This document shows, piece by piece, positions 33,147 to 45,247 of a stretch of 64,000 bases of DNA; position 1 is the stretch's first letter, and each line of letters opens with the position of its first letter. Origin of the DNA: Alternaria dauci (lineage: Eukaryota > Ascomycota > Dothideomycetes > Pleosporales > Pleosporaceae). Location of the stretch: NCBI RefSeq assembly GCF_042100115.1, contig NC_091273.1, positions 2,728,001-2,792,000 of the forward strand, in the 5' to 3' direction. The position numbers were made by a program, and so were the translations under genes. The notes under the pieces were generated by a model. That model worked only from the letters and a program-made list of their open reading frames with translations, was not told where the DNA came from and did not search any database.

Positions 33147-34173
33147 AGCAGACGCGTCGCGACGTTTTGGTATGTGAAGTCATTGGTGTAGGATTAACAA
33201 GCGGGGTACCTGACATTGCGCCAATGGATGCCGCTGACCCATTCGCTAGATTTTGCGCTAGACCCAGTAAGGACTCACATACGAAGACGCTCGTATCCCC
33301 ACTATGCTTAAGGAGAAGCTGAGTATTTCTTAAAATCACTTCTTTAACCTATCGGATCATGCATGACATGTGCTGTACACAGATACGTAAGCCTCTTTCG
33401 GCCTACAGTGTTAGGTACAAGACATTTCAATCGTCTATGCTATATGCTGTAGAAGAGCTTGCGAACAGAAGTCTGGTGTCTTCGTTATGGAAAGTGCTCT
33501 AACGTCTTTCCCCGCTCGCGAAGAGAACACAAATCTGCATGTTATCATTGGCCTTACTTGCCTACGACGCTCAGGATCGACAACTTCACAGTAAGAGAAC
33601 ATATGGCATGTCACCTCAATTGTGAAGATAAGGCATGGTGCAGGGGTGCAACTGCGGCCATGTTCCGCCTCGGGGACCGAGATCAAGTTCCTTGTCGCCC
33701 TGGGCGTCTGGAAAGCCTCGCATGCATTGCAAAGCTGTCGTACTACCTACACACTAGCGACTGACATGCCAAAGCAAAGTGGGTACAAACTTGAAGTCCG
33801 TCGCACTCACAGGCAATATTCAACGAAGGCGCTGCAGCAAAAATGTACTACTTGCTAATGAAAGGGACACAGAAAAGAGAGGAGAATGAACAGGGGTATA
33901 TATGCGTGATTGTATTTGTAAAGTTCAAAGAATGTGGGCCCTGAACCATCTCGAAGCATATCCCTGAAATTAGAGATGTTGAAAGAAGCACGCCTCTCAG
34001 GTGCATCACTGATGTGTGTCGCAAAATGATCATCCGCCTCTTGGTGTTCGTCGTATCATTTCGATCTCCACACATTCCTTGTTTCCCATGCCCATGCAAA
34101 CTACGTCATGGAAGCATGCTCTCCGAAGCACTGGAGATGAGCGAGTGTAACCCAGGGGAGCAACCACTGGCGA
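33147..34173. other. Intergenic, 1.0 kb
   Basis: Promoter of the HET gene and 3' side of ste2. No coding signal seen in the small ORFs. Confidence 0.5.
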
Positions 34174-35399
34174 CTAGACTCGATCCGCGGCATTGTCACT
34201 CGAGAAGCCGAATTTACGGTCGACTCGGATGCAATTGTCGTCGATGCTCTTGTTGTGGACATGCGAGACTGAGGTGGTGACAAGGGTCTCGTGATCCTTG
34301 CTCTTCATGTCCGACCATGAGCTCATCTGACGACTCGTCTCGCAAACAGTGGAGCTTTCGCTAAGGGTCCAAGGCGCAGATTTTTCGTGGAAGTCGCTCC
34401 TGGACAGCCGCTGGTGAGCATCGGGTCCTCTCCTGGCAAGCTTTTGGTCGTTGACGACGCCAGCCCAAATGGCGGAAAATGGAAGGAAGATGCAGATCAT
34501 CGTGAGAACATGGGCGACGATCTCAGGGAGAATGTTTGCGAACTGAAGAGAAGCAAAGATGGCTAGAATTCTGTCAGATACGTTCCGGGACTTGAGTTCA
34601 CATGGGTAAATATACCTGGTATGAACATGGTCTGACAGCCCATGATGAAGACAATCTGCATTGATCCAAACTGTGGCATGTTGAGACGACGCCTCTGAAG
34701 GATAGCGTAACCTAGCTTGTAGGTGAAGACGCAGCTGAACATCCAAATGGATACAGATTGCAGAATGTAAGAGATCGCAATCAACTCCAAGACGGAGTTG
34801 GTATCCATAGCGTCCAGAGTCAGTTTGGTGCTCAAATAGACCGCAACAAGCCTGAACCCGAGCGCAACGCAGGCCATGATAGTAGTTGTACCCATGATGA
34901 TGCTGCGTTGTAGAGTCGGTGTAGTGACGCATACGGTCCAGACTTGGAGGCTGAGGGACATGAAGACGAGCGTAGTAACGATAACACCAAAGACGTTGAT
35001 GGTGATGAAGCTAGCAAAGTCTGCGCGTGTCAAACGACTCCGATCTCCAGATAAGACGGTATAAGGGTCGTAGAAGTTGCTGGTGACCCAAGTGCAGAAC
35101 AGCAGGCAGCGGATGGTGTTGGTGAGGAGGCAGGCAGCGTTGAGGAAGAAGATGTAGGACTTGCGTTTCTCAGCCCTGGTCAGGAGGAGGAGAACAACCA
35201 AAAGCATCAGTGATACACCAAACCCCGTCCCATAGCTGATAGCCAGACGAAAGCCGAAGATGCGATAATCGTCAAGCGCCTTCATGTTCACCGGCACAGA
35301 TACCCATCCGCCATGGCCATCCTGCACGGCAACAGTGAAAGTCTGGTTCCATGGATCGAAGTCAGGAGGGACCTGGATGCTCTGTACAACGCCGTCCAT
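34174..35399 (-). CDS. ste2: Ste2-type alpha-pheromone receptor (390 aa)
   Basis: Exons 35399-34616 and 34562-34174 with a 53-bp intron (FIP-A-IFASLQFAN). ATG at 35399. The N-terminal ~45 residues are extracellular with one sequon (NQTF, near residue 18). Seven hydrophobic segments follow, with the class D pattern SLMLLVVLLLLTRAEKRKS, FLNAACLLTNTIRC, FMSLSLQVWTVC, and GSMQIVFIMGCQTMFIPAIF at TM6, where the Pro needed for Ste2 activation is present. The C-terminal tail (about 100 residues) is Ser-rich and polar, as expected for phosphorylation and desensitisation. Ste2 binds the secreted alpha-type peptide pheromone and signals through the mating MAPK cascade. In filamentous fungi it also directs hyphal chemotropism. 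The receptor looks intact. Confidence 0.92.
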
Positions 35400-36350
35400 G
35401 GCAATTCGTGGTATCGGGAGGTGCTGAATGTGTTGTTTTAGAGATAGTGGCGTCTTAATGCAGGTCCAGATAGAAGCCGCCTGGGTAATGACTTGGAAGA
35501 AAGGTAAGTTGAATTAGAGGCTGAAGAAGGAGCGAAGGAGTTGAGCAATGAGGAAGCCCGACGATTTATCGTATGGAGGACGGGGATATAATAGCTAGAG
35601 ATCAGGGTTGCTTCTGCAATGGAGATTGTTGCCAGGCATGGTCGTCGATAAAGTGAATGGGAGTGTGATGGCGTTCGGATTCCGAGCGGATAATAGCAAC
35701 TGCAGCGACAGCGTGCGATTGTTTCGATATCTCGACTTATGACTATAGCTAGCCAAGATCAAGGTGAGAATGAAGTCTCAGAATTCTTGACGCCCTTAGT
35801 ATTGTTCCACGGTTCCTTCACCTGCACGGGTCTAGGTGGTCGCCTTGGTCTGGTGAAGCTTGACCAATGCTTGCGGCTGTCACTTTTTTCTTGTCTTGCA
35901 AAGGGTTACAGAGTCGCTCAAAGTAACGCGCAGAGCCATTAGATGTACTGTTTGCGGTGTGGGATGCGGTTGTGATCAGATAGCGCAAATTCCTTACTAT
36001 TGTTCTTCGACTCTGGCCACCTAAGCGTTGAGACCTCTGGATACCGGTGTACAGGGACCAATCACACCTGGCGTGGACGGTGGCCAACGTGCATAGCACA
36101 GCATACGGGTATGCAACCATAGCACGGCATTCACATTCAACCCCTTGCTGTAGGGTGGACGAGGCCAACCGTTCCTCCGAAGCAGGAACAGGGTTTGGCG
36201 ACAGTGGCTACCAATCATGACGCAGCCCCACTTATTATGCACGTCACCGTTAGCTCAGCAGTAGCCCCGAGCTCCACCAGACAAACGTGACCTCGCGTTG
36301 ACTTTGACGTGCGCGATTGACATCCGCCACGACGCGTCAGATAGCCCAGT
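35400..36350. other. Divergent promoter region
   Basis: Between the starts of ste2 and the BRCT gene. Small ORFs overlap on both strands with no signature. Confidence 0.5.
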
Positions 36351-38225
36351 ATGTGGACGCTGGTTAGTCACGTTCCTGTACAAACTGATTGTGAGGCAGA
36401 CACTAACTACCAAACTTTAGGTCTCTTCGCATACGGCGGCAGGGCCAGATTCGACTGAATTCCGCCTGCCAGAAGAGGGCGTGGCACACATCGTCTCAAG
36501 TCCCGCAAATAAACACCCTTATGTGGTACGAGAGGTGCCGCTGCCGGGTCTCCTGCGTGAGCTTGGCTGCATCGGTATGTCTTCTATATGAGCCTTGGTA
36601 CTAGGCGCAGTTGCTCACCTTGATAGTTGTCGGGCTCTTTGGAGTCAAAGTAGAAGCCGTCACAGACACAGTAACAATCTTACCTATCCAACCACACACA
36701 AACAGCCAGCCGACTGCTCATTTCAAATTATATCCACCAAGTGACGGACGCTCAGAAGCAATTTTCCTGCGCCATGGCGATGTGTTGGGATTTTCAACAA
36801 CCGAAACTAACCTCACTTTTCGTTGGACAGACTCTGAGGTTCAGGTCAACTCGTCAGCCGTAGCCAATATCGACGGTGTCACCGAAACACGTGAGGACGA
36901 CACCGAAGACGAGGACGCGAGGGAGCCCATTTTTGAGGCAACGTCACCAAAGCGGATGCAGCCACAGCCGCAGCCACGAGCGACGCCTCAGCTCTCTAAC
37001 CAGAGGTCGATTACTATCGTTCAAGAGACCCCTACCACAGACCGTGTAGAGTACATACCCGTGTTCCGTGATGCAAACGGCAATCCACCTGACTTTACAA
37101 GTAACATCAACAAGCCAGCGGAGGATATACCTACTCTCTCTGAGAGTCGCGAAACGGAGCCGAAGCATGAAGCAGTGGCTCTCTCCACAGTCCGGACCAG
37201 TGAAATGAAAGACCGTCTGCAGTCAAACGTGCCTTCGAATACTAGGACATCTTCACCACGAGTACAGATTCCAGCCAGATTGTCCAAGAAGCGCACACTT
37301 CTCACAGCAGAGGAAGAGGCCCCGGAATCCGACAATGAGGCACTTGCCGGGCCTAGTAAGCGCGCAAAGACGAGTGATAGTGATACTGAAGATAGTCGGC
37401 TGAGTAACGTCGACGTTGCGCAGGGAGATTTATCAACGATTCCGCCGCGAGCGCAGAGGGGCTCGCAACGTTCCACATCTACAACAACGGAAGATTACAG
37501 CGGCCCAACGCTTCGTGTAGCTTGCAGTAATTCTACTATAACAAAGACAAGTCAGGTTGTGAAGTTCTTGAAGAAGCATGGTGGGGTGTATGTGGAAAGC
37601 CTAGCAGATGGGTTCAATCTCCTATGGTCAGTACTCCCTTCACGGTCACATCACTCTACTGATACGTCGAAGCGTAAGAGATGGTGATCTCCAGAAGACA
37701 ACAAAAGTGCTGTACGCTATTGCTTGTGGTATTCCCATCGTTACCGACCAATGGCTGTACGAGTCTGCGTCAGCCAAGCGTCTCCTCGCCGTCTCTGCGT
37801 TCAAGCCATCCACTCCTAAGCAGGAGGAGCAGTGGAAGCTCAAACTTGATGATGTCCTCGGACAACCACAACATCCTTTCTTGGACTATGACATTCATTT
37901 CACAAGATGCCTTAAGGCGAAATACGCGTCTTTCCCCGAGATTGAATTGGTAAGCAAAGCTGCGGGCGCGAAAGATGTATTCATTGGTACGGCGAAGATG
38001 AAGAAGACGGGAAGCATTGTCTTCGCAGATGACGGAGACGACGCAGAAGCCCAGAGACTGATGAAAGACGGAGTAACGTGCTACACGAAAGACTTTTTCA
38101 CCTTTAGTATCCTGCGCGGAGTCCTCAATCTCGAGAGCGACGAGTTCAAGATCGAAGGCGTTACTGCGGCCGCCGACACACCCCTGAAGGAGTCAAAGAA
38201 GAAGCGAGCTCGGAAGAGCACCTAA
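36351..38225 (+). CDS. BRCT-domain DNA damage-type protein (572 aa)
   Basis: Exons 36351-36362 (only MWTL), 36421-36574, 36627-37626 and 37673-38225; all phases close (I-V-V and L-C-V). The N-terminal 110 residues end with LRHGDVLGF, reminiscent of an FHA domain C-terminus, but the FHA GR and SxxH motifs are not visible. A disordered acidic middle holds many Ser/Thr-Pro and SD/TD/SE sites (residues ~115-300). Two C-terminal BRCT-like units follow: one around LRVACSNSTITKTSQVVKFL to GIPIVTDQWLYES, and a second from KDVFIGTAK to KDFFTFSILRGVLNLES. A basic tail (KKKRARKST) ends the protein. FHA-plus-tandem-BRCT architecture suggests an Mdb1/MDC1- or Nbs1-like adaptor that binds phospho-proteins at DNA breaks; the name is unresolved. 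Confidence 0.75.
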
Positions 38226-38623
38226 GTACATAGCGAGCAGTCACAAGTGAGGACCAGGGTAACAGCGACGACCTATATACGACATCGTTCACTGGACAAC
38301 AGGCTGAGGGAGTGCCCGTCGGAATAACAAAAAAGGAGGGTGGATGCATTTTCTAATATACTATACCCAGATTCACGATCACCAAGGCGCAACTTAATCA
38401 ATTCATGTGTATCATGACAGCACCGTCTGGCCTAAAGTTCCTGCCACTCTATACTCGGGTAAGCGAGTTAGACCCACATTATCCCCCACAAAGCACGCAT
38501 GTTCATATCGCCGGTTTTCTTGACCCTCCTACCACGCGTTGAGTGTTTTGCGGCAGAATGCATACATTGTAATCCTTCGATTTCCATCGAAAAGCGCATA
38601 GCAAGTGTGGCGCATTTCAAAAA
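38226..38623. other. Intergenic, 5' of tRNA-Asn
   Basis: No gene visible; holds the 3' flank of the BRCT gene. Confidence 0.5.
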
Positions 38624-38713
38624 TCCTCTGTGGCGCAATTGGCTAGCGCGTCTGACTGTTACAGCTTGCAGTAGCGAATCAGGAGGTTGGAAGTTCGAGC
38701 CTTCCCGGAGGAG
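38624..38713 (+). tRNA. tRNA-Asn (anticodon GTT) with 16-nt intron
   Basis: A full cloverleaf can be drawn. Acceptor stem 38624-38630 with 38706-38712 (TCCTCTG / CGGAGGA, one G-T pair), D arm GCGC/GCGC (38633-38649), anticodon stem TCTGA/TCAGG, T arm GGAAG-TTCGAGC-CTTCC (38689-38705), discriminator G at 38713. The anticodon GTT is at 38658-38660. The intron 38662-38677 sits one base 3' of the anticodon, the canonical eukaryotic position. The gene stands alone in the BRCT-Spb1 interval. A T-run for Pol III termination follows. Confidence 0.93.
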
Positions 38714-39167
38714 GATTATTTTTGCACCTCGACGCCAGCCAGGCAATGAGACGGGTTGCGCGATTGTAGGGAGAGACGGCATTCTTTTTGCTAGCATGGC
38801 AGCAAAAGACTCGGTGTGTTGGTTGGGATTTATATGTCAACGAGTCGGAAGAACATTGAACAACGCCGAACAGGGACAAACGGTGTCACTAGGAACACAC
38901 CATTCTTTGTAGTAGCTTACGATACAAACGGCATATCAAAGCACAGTTGTGGTACACAATGTTTCCAGTCTCACTTTGCCTCCAATGTCCAGCTGATGGC
39001 TAGATTTGGAATCGAGAGGGTATTTTGCAGGTCCTCCTTCCAACAACAGAAGCTCAATAGAAAAACAGCATATCGGCCGAAGAAACTTCTTCATTGCAAC
39101 AACTAACACGACACGTCTATATTGTATCCTTTGAGGCAGATCCAACAAATCACAAACACGCACCACT
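38714..39167. other. Intergenic, 3' of tRNA-Asn
   Basis: Apart from the T-run, no gene or repeat seen. Confidence 0.5.
38719..38723 (+). terminator. Pol III T-run terminator
   Basis: TTTTT six bases after the tRNA-Asn discriminator. Confidence 0.75.
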
Positions 39168-41785
39168 TCACCTCTTCTTATTCCTTTTGGCAGCCCGCTT
39201 TTCACCCCTAACATCCTTCTTCAACCGAGCGTCGACCATCTTATATTTACCCTTGGTACCCTTGGGTCTGTTCTTGATACCCTTGTTACCGCCCTTGGCC
39301 ACAATAACACTGACCTTCTGCTTGGGCTTCTTCTTCGCAGCTCTCGACATCAACCGGGCGATACTCTGTGCCTTCTCCTTCTCCGTCATACCCTCTTCGT
39401 CCGCCAGTAATGCGGACTTCTTCTTAAGCTTCTCCATGCGTTGAGCAGCCTTGAACTTCTTGCGAGCTTGCGCTTCGCGGACCTTCTTGATTGGCCGAGC
39501 GTTCAGGGCGCGAAGCTTCTCTTTGATGGCGGTAGCTGCTGCAGCAGTGGTGGGACGTTGGAGTTTGGAATGCTTGTTCTCGTCATCGAGGAACCAATCT
39601 GGTAGGCCCTCGACGTCACGAAGGGAGTAGCGATTGAAGGATTCGTCAAGGAGGTCGTACTTTGTTTTCTGACCCGTGGCCATCTGGTGAGCGAGGGTCA
39701 TGGCCTCAGCTGTAATGATGTCGATATCGGGCTTGCCGTTCTTCATAGGCACGTTGTCTTGCTCCCATTGAGATTCGTCGCGCTTGACTTCTTCGATCTT
39801 GTCCTCTTCGTCTGAAGATTCGTCGTCAATGGCTGGCTTCGATTGAGAGGTCTTGGTGCTCGTCCGTATGCTCAGTCCTGTCTCAGCCGCGGGCGCGGGT
39901 GTGACGCTTTCATCCTTCATTTCGGTGTCACCTTCGACATCGATGCCACTGTCATCGTCTTCCTCCAGATCTTCGAGTCCATCAATGCCTTTGAAGATGT
40001 CCTGGTCGAAGAATCGTGCTGCGCGTTTGGTGAGACCCGTCTTCGGCTGCTCCTCGTTATCGAGGTCGGTGATCAGTCCTTTGGGCCCTTCCTCCTCGTC
40101 ATCACTCCAATCGCTGTCAGCATCCTGTACGAGCTCCTCATCGTCACTTTGCTCCTTGTCCTCGTCAGAGAATCCGTTCCACTCTCCATCGTCGTCCTGT
40201 TTCCTCGCGCGCTTCGCTCTGTACTTAGCATCTCGTGCTGATCTCTGCTCGACGTAATCACCGTACATGGAGTCGAGCTCTCGCTCGAGACGGTCCTCTT
40301 CGTCGTCAGTCTCAAGCTCCTCTTCGCTCTCTTCTGGCTGCTCGCGTTCAATGACTTGAGCCATCTTGCCCTTGGCAATCTTGTTGAGAGCGCCGGCCTT
40401 GTCTACTGCCTTCAGAGCGAACATGGAGTCCTCGCCTGTTGGTCCAGCCTGTTCCAAACCAATCTCGAAAGGTGTGGCCATGTTCATCTGCAGACGAGTG
40501 ATCTCTTTTTGCTTGCGCTCGTTCTCAGCTCGGCGCTGCTTTTTCCTCGCCTTGGAGTCCTTCTCTTTCAGCCGCTCCAGCTCCTCTTGGATCTGCATCT
40601 CTTCGTCCATGGACTCAATCTCTGCGATCTCGTCGCCTTCCTGCGCCTCTTTGGCCTTTTCTTCTTCTTGAGCCTTTGTCTTCTTGGTCGCAAAGCCAAA
40701 GATCTCGCGCACCCTCAGTCGCCAGCGAAGAAGGCGCTTGAAGTCAGCCCGACCTAGTACCTTGAGATCGGCACAGCAATCCCTAATCTCCTTTGTTGTT
40801 TCCGGTAGCTTGTCAATGGTTGCGACAGCGATATCGCCGTTGGGCTTTTGTTCGAAACTGAGCTTGTTCAGACCACCCAACATGGCGATGGGGTCAGTTG
40901 TCTGAATAAAGTCAGACACAGGTGCCTCTTTGAACTGTGTCCAATCTCCCTCCTCGTAACCCTCACGCTTCCTCTTCTTAACTTCGGGCTTGAAGACCTT
41001 GGCTTCGTTATTGGGCGTAGGGTCTGAGAGTTCGGCGAAGACACTGCGAGCGTCGAGGAACTTGGGGTCGAGGTGTTTTGGGGCTTTGTAGCCGCGGCAG
41101 ACGACGAAGATTTCGGCGGAGACGTTTCGGGACGAGGGCGGCTTGGTGGCTTCGACCTTGGTGAACAACTGGTTGAAGACCCAGAGAAGGGAGTTGTAGT
41201 CCTTGGATCTGAAAATCTTGGTTACGAATGTTCCTCCTTCGACCAAGAATTCAGTAGCCAATTTCATGGATTGCAGGACCAGCTCGGCCTGTGTGAAGGC
41301 ATCCTGCACCCACGCAGTTCCGACGTTGGGCGCACCGTCGTGGAGTACCGTGTCACACTTGAGATGCTTGAGATGCTGGCGCAGCGTCGCGCGGCACTTG
41401 TCTGTGGTGATGTCGCTCTGGAAGGTGATGCATCGCGGGATGGGCTTGATTGGGGCGAGATCGACACCGACAATGAGGGAATGCGCGGGCATAACCTGGG
41501 GTCTTTTAGTATGTAGGCGCATGGAATTGGGCAGAGTGAGATACCTCTGAAGCGACTTGACACCATGATCCGGGCGCGGCGCAGAGATCAATCAAGACCT
41601 TGCTCTTCTCGAGGAAGTTGTACTTTTTGTTCAGTTGGATCAATTTGAAGGCGGCACGGGCACGGTAGCCCTTCTCCTTGGCGAGCTTGTACCATTTGTC
41701 GAGACGACCTTTTCCGTGCTGCTGCGGGTTAGCTGCTGCTGTCGGTATTGCTCGCGCGCCTGCGCACCTTCTTCTGTATCGCCAT
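39168..41785 (-). CDS. spb1: Spb1, AdoMet-dependent 2'-O rRNA methyltransferase (839 aa)
   Basis: Exons 41785-41768, 41718-41545 and 41495-39168. The first exon is six codons (MAIQKK) and joins to [21 protein letters not shown], the exact FtsJ-type start. SAM motif [15 protein letters not shown] spans residues 50-64 and the FtsJ/RrmJ tetrad continues into [10 protein letters not shown] long acidic, charged linker (Asp/Glu/Lys, residues ~350-580) leads to the Spb1 C-terminal domain ([35 protein letters not shown]) and a Lys/Arg-rich nucleolar tail. Spb1 methylates 25S rRNA G2922 during pre-60S assembly in the nucleolus. The second acceptor is a NAGNAG (41724-41719), so an extra Gln may be included. 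Divergent from the hydrolase gene with a 286-bp shared promoter. Confidence 0.96.
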
Positions 41786-42071
41786 TGTTGCGGTTCGGCG
41801 TCGTGGCACTGCGGGCAAAAGTTCGCGCTACAAATTTCAGGAAGGCCGACAGCATCGCTAGCTAGTCCAGGACTAGCGTGTACGGGGTCGTGGTGCGCCA
41901 AGGCCAGGACTAGTGCACGGGGACGGCCAATCTGCATGACGCAGCCATGCCGACGCGCACCTGGTCCACGTCGGGATGAAGGTGTGCTGCCAACTTTGCA
42001 CGTCTTTTCCATGCTAACTCACTCTCCAGAGGTCCTACCGCCTTCTCTCTCCATTCACCCTCTCCGCACGA

Positions 42072-44935
42072 ATGGGGCCACGCAAGAAGTCCAAGCCAGA
42101 CACCGAGGCTCTCGCTGCCGCACCCACCGAGGGCCCTGAAGGCCCACCTGACGCCAGCACTCCCAACAGTACTCCCAGCAGCACTCCCAGCGGCAGTCGA
42201 GTCTTTCCAGAGGCATCCTGCGACAGCTCGGTAGCGGACTCCGCGCCTTCGGTTGGCGCCACCACACCGACAGCCTCTGGGACACAAACACCGCGGGCCA
42301 AGAGGTGGCTGTCAGGCTCAGGCAGCTGGCGTTCCAAAGCGCCTGCCATAGTCAAGACTGCAAAAGAGAGCATCGGCGTCAGTGGCGGTGCGACAGGCGA
42401 ACTGCCCGACGAGGAAGCGAAGAAGCCAAAGGACGAGTCTCCCAAGAAGTTCCTCACCAAGCGGAAGTCGAGCAAGGGCGACGCCATACCCGCCTCCATC
42501 ACAGAGGTCAACGTATCCTCCGACGGCCTCCTCGACGAAGCTCCAAAGCCGAACGCAAACACCGCTCAAGAGACACCAGCGCCCCAAGTCAACGAACCGC
42601 CGTTGCCCCCCGAACCGCCCAAGTCGCAGGTGGACGCGGCTGCTAGTACATGGGGGTGGAGAAGTTGGTGGTCACGGCCGGACGGCTATGACCCGGCCAA
42701 GGCTACAACTGAGGCACACTCAAGTGTTGACGAAGCCTCCACTACGCCGCTGCCCGGACCGACCCCCTCAGAAGAGCCCGATGCGCAAACAAAGGGCCTA
42801 GACGCGGGTGCCATGCCATCCAAGCCCGACCAGGCCGTAGAGACAGAGAACAAGGATGCGTCAACAGAGGCAGCTCCGCATCCAGACACAGAGGCCAAGG
42901 CTGCGCCGTCGACAACTGCTAAAGTCCTAGCAAGAGCATCTGGTTCTTGGTTTTGGACATGGAGTAGCGCGCAGAACGCGCAAGCAAATCCTCCTCCCGT
43001 CGACCCTCCGACCAGCGATAGTAATGCGCCAAAAGCTGACACTGTGCCCGAGGCTCTACCAGAAGCACCCGCCGAGACCGAGACCCCAGCCCCGCAAGAG
43101 ACCCCCGAAGCGACAGCTCCAGCCACACCTGCCGAGACGGGCCAGAAGAACACTACGGGGTCGTCAAAGGCCTCGGCATGGGCGTTCTGGTATAGGGGCA
43201 AGTCAGGAGACGAAAAGAAGGTGGGCGATACTGGACCACAGAAGCATGTGGGCGAAGTTGCAGTGTTTGATACTCCTTCGCAATCAAATCCAGAAGCAGC
43301 GCAATTCAACGAGCAGGAACAGCCCAAGTCAGATGCGGAGACACCCAAGGAACCACAACAAACACCGAAGGATGAACCAGTCGCCAAAAAATCCTTTGCC
43401 TCGTTACGGGGACGACCGAAGCCTAAGAATCCTGCGAAAGACACACCAGTCGACACCCCATCGTCAAGTAAGACTGCCACACCAACGAAAGCCTCGCCAG
43501 TACTCGAGCCTACGAAGCCTGAGACACCATCTACCGCTAAGCAAGCGTCGAAGCAGTTGGCCAAGGCTAAACAAGGCCCACCAAACCTCCTGTTACCAGA
43601 GTTTAGAACAACCTACCAAATGGTCCAGCAACCGAACTTCTGGAAGCAGATCCGCCAATACTTTCTTGGAGGCGAACCTGCGGCTCCTCACCTACACATC
43701 AACCCGGCACCACCGAGGATTAAAAAAGCCGTAGCAATCGGTGTCCACGGTTTCTTTCCCGCGCCTATCATCCAAAAGGTGTTAGGGCAGCCGACAGGCA
43801 CGTCGATACGCTTTGCCAACGCCGCAGCCGCAGCAATCAAGGACTGGTCTGAAGCGCGAGGGTACAGTCCAGAGATCGAGCAGATAGCGTTAGAAGGCGA
43901 AGGCTTCATTGCTGAGCGGGTAAACTCCCTCTGGAAGCTCTTGCTGAACTGGGTCGACCATCTCAAGCAAGCTGACTTCATCTTGGTTGCTTGTCACTCA
44001 CAGGGTGTGCCAGTAGCTATGATGTTGGTTGCGAAGCTTATACAGTTTGGCTGTGTCAATGCGACGAGGATTGGAGTATGCGCTATGGCTGGCGTTAACA
44101 TGGGTCCATTCATTGAGTACAAGACAAAGTACTTTGGTCCTACAGCTGCTGAATTGTTCGAGTTCTCGAATCCCAAAAGTCTGGTCAGTCAGATGTATCT
44201 TGCCGCTCTAGACGAAGTCCTCCGGTTCGGTGTACGGATACTGTACGTCGGTAGCATCGACGACCAACTTGTCTCTCTCGAGGTGAGCAGGTTTCTTCCG
44301 TTGCATAACTTTCGCGATTTACTGACACACCGTAGTCGTCGACCTTCTCAACGCTTTCGCATCCTTACATCTACCGAGCCGTCTTCGTCGATGGTCGCAT
44401 CCATGCGCCCGATTTTCTCACCCATCTCGTTGGCTTCGCACTGAAGCTGCGCAACCTAGGCCTACCTGACCACGGCCTGGTCCGCGAACTGTCGCCCGCT
44501 CTAGCAGGCTCCTTGTATGGTGGCGAAGGTCACTCTCGTGTCTACGAAGACCCTGCCATCTACTCCCTCGCCGTGCAGCATGCTCTCGAAACAACATCTC
44601 TCCCTATTCCTACGACTAAAGAGCGACCAAGCACAGCGGGCAGCTTTCAGGGCATTAATATTCCCATCGTTGGCGAGAAGTTCGCCAATAATAGTAAAAA
44701 GGAAGACTTGTATAAGCTTCGTGTGAAGGATTACGAACCCTCTGCTACCACGACGAACCCGAACCCTTTCTTCCTGCCATGGGCGATGCGGGGGTTATTA
44801 GAAGAGGACTTTGTTAAGAAGGAACTTGGACAAGAGGTCGAGGAGCTACTCGGTATGTTCGAAGCATGGAAGCCGACTGGGAAGCAGCTCAAAGATGTCA
44901 AGTTTAGACTCGAGGGTGTGAGGAGTAAGCTTTGA
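42072..44935 (+). CDS. Large alpha/beta-hydrolase with W-rich linker (936 aa)
   Basis: Exons 42072-44282 and 44336-44935, a 53-bp intron, phase 0 (SLE|SSTF). The first 480 residues are Pro/Glu/Thr/Lys-rich low complexity with three aromatic motifs: TWGWRSWWSR, GSWFWTWSS and AWAFWYRG. The C-terminal half is a hydrolase-like domain: GVHGFFPAPIIQKVLG, then LVACHSQGVPVAMML (Ser nucleophile in CHSQG), a helical GPFIEYKTKYFGP part, and VGSIDDQLV with a candidate acid Asp. I recall a family of conserved uncharacterised fungal hydrolases (yeast YML020W-like) with this HGFFP / CHSQG layout; the name is from memory only. No signal peptide or clear membrane segment. Substrate unknown. Shares its promoter interval with spb1. 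Confidence 0.8.
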
Positions 44936-45247
44936 TGACTTGATATATCAGCATTTTGTGTAACTGTATGATTATGGGGGCGTTTGTTTGGCATGGCTAG
45001 GCGTTCAGGAGGCGCAATTTCTCTGACGGAAAGATACCATACACCGAGAGTAGAACACACAGCGCTTTGTCTTGATCGGATCAATTTGTAAATGTAGATA
45101 CCATGTGACAGTGACCTCCACTCTGTGCTCGCAAACGCGTGGTGATCCTTGTAGTGGTGTTCGGCGACTAGTAGTTCAACCCAATTCGCTCATAAACTGC
45201 ACATCTTTGTACACGAAGCTCTTTATCTCTTACCACTCGAACACTAT
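44936..45247. other. Intergenic, convergent 3' ends
   Basis: Between the hydrolase stop and the RPA3 stop; nothing seen. Confidence 0.5.

Noticed and set aside
31297..35399. HET gene beside ste2 as a linked self-recognition locus
   Set aside because: No shared promoter (1 kb apart, same strand) and no family precedent for the pair; adjacency is most likely chance.
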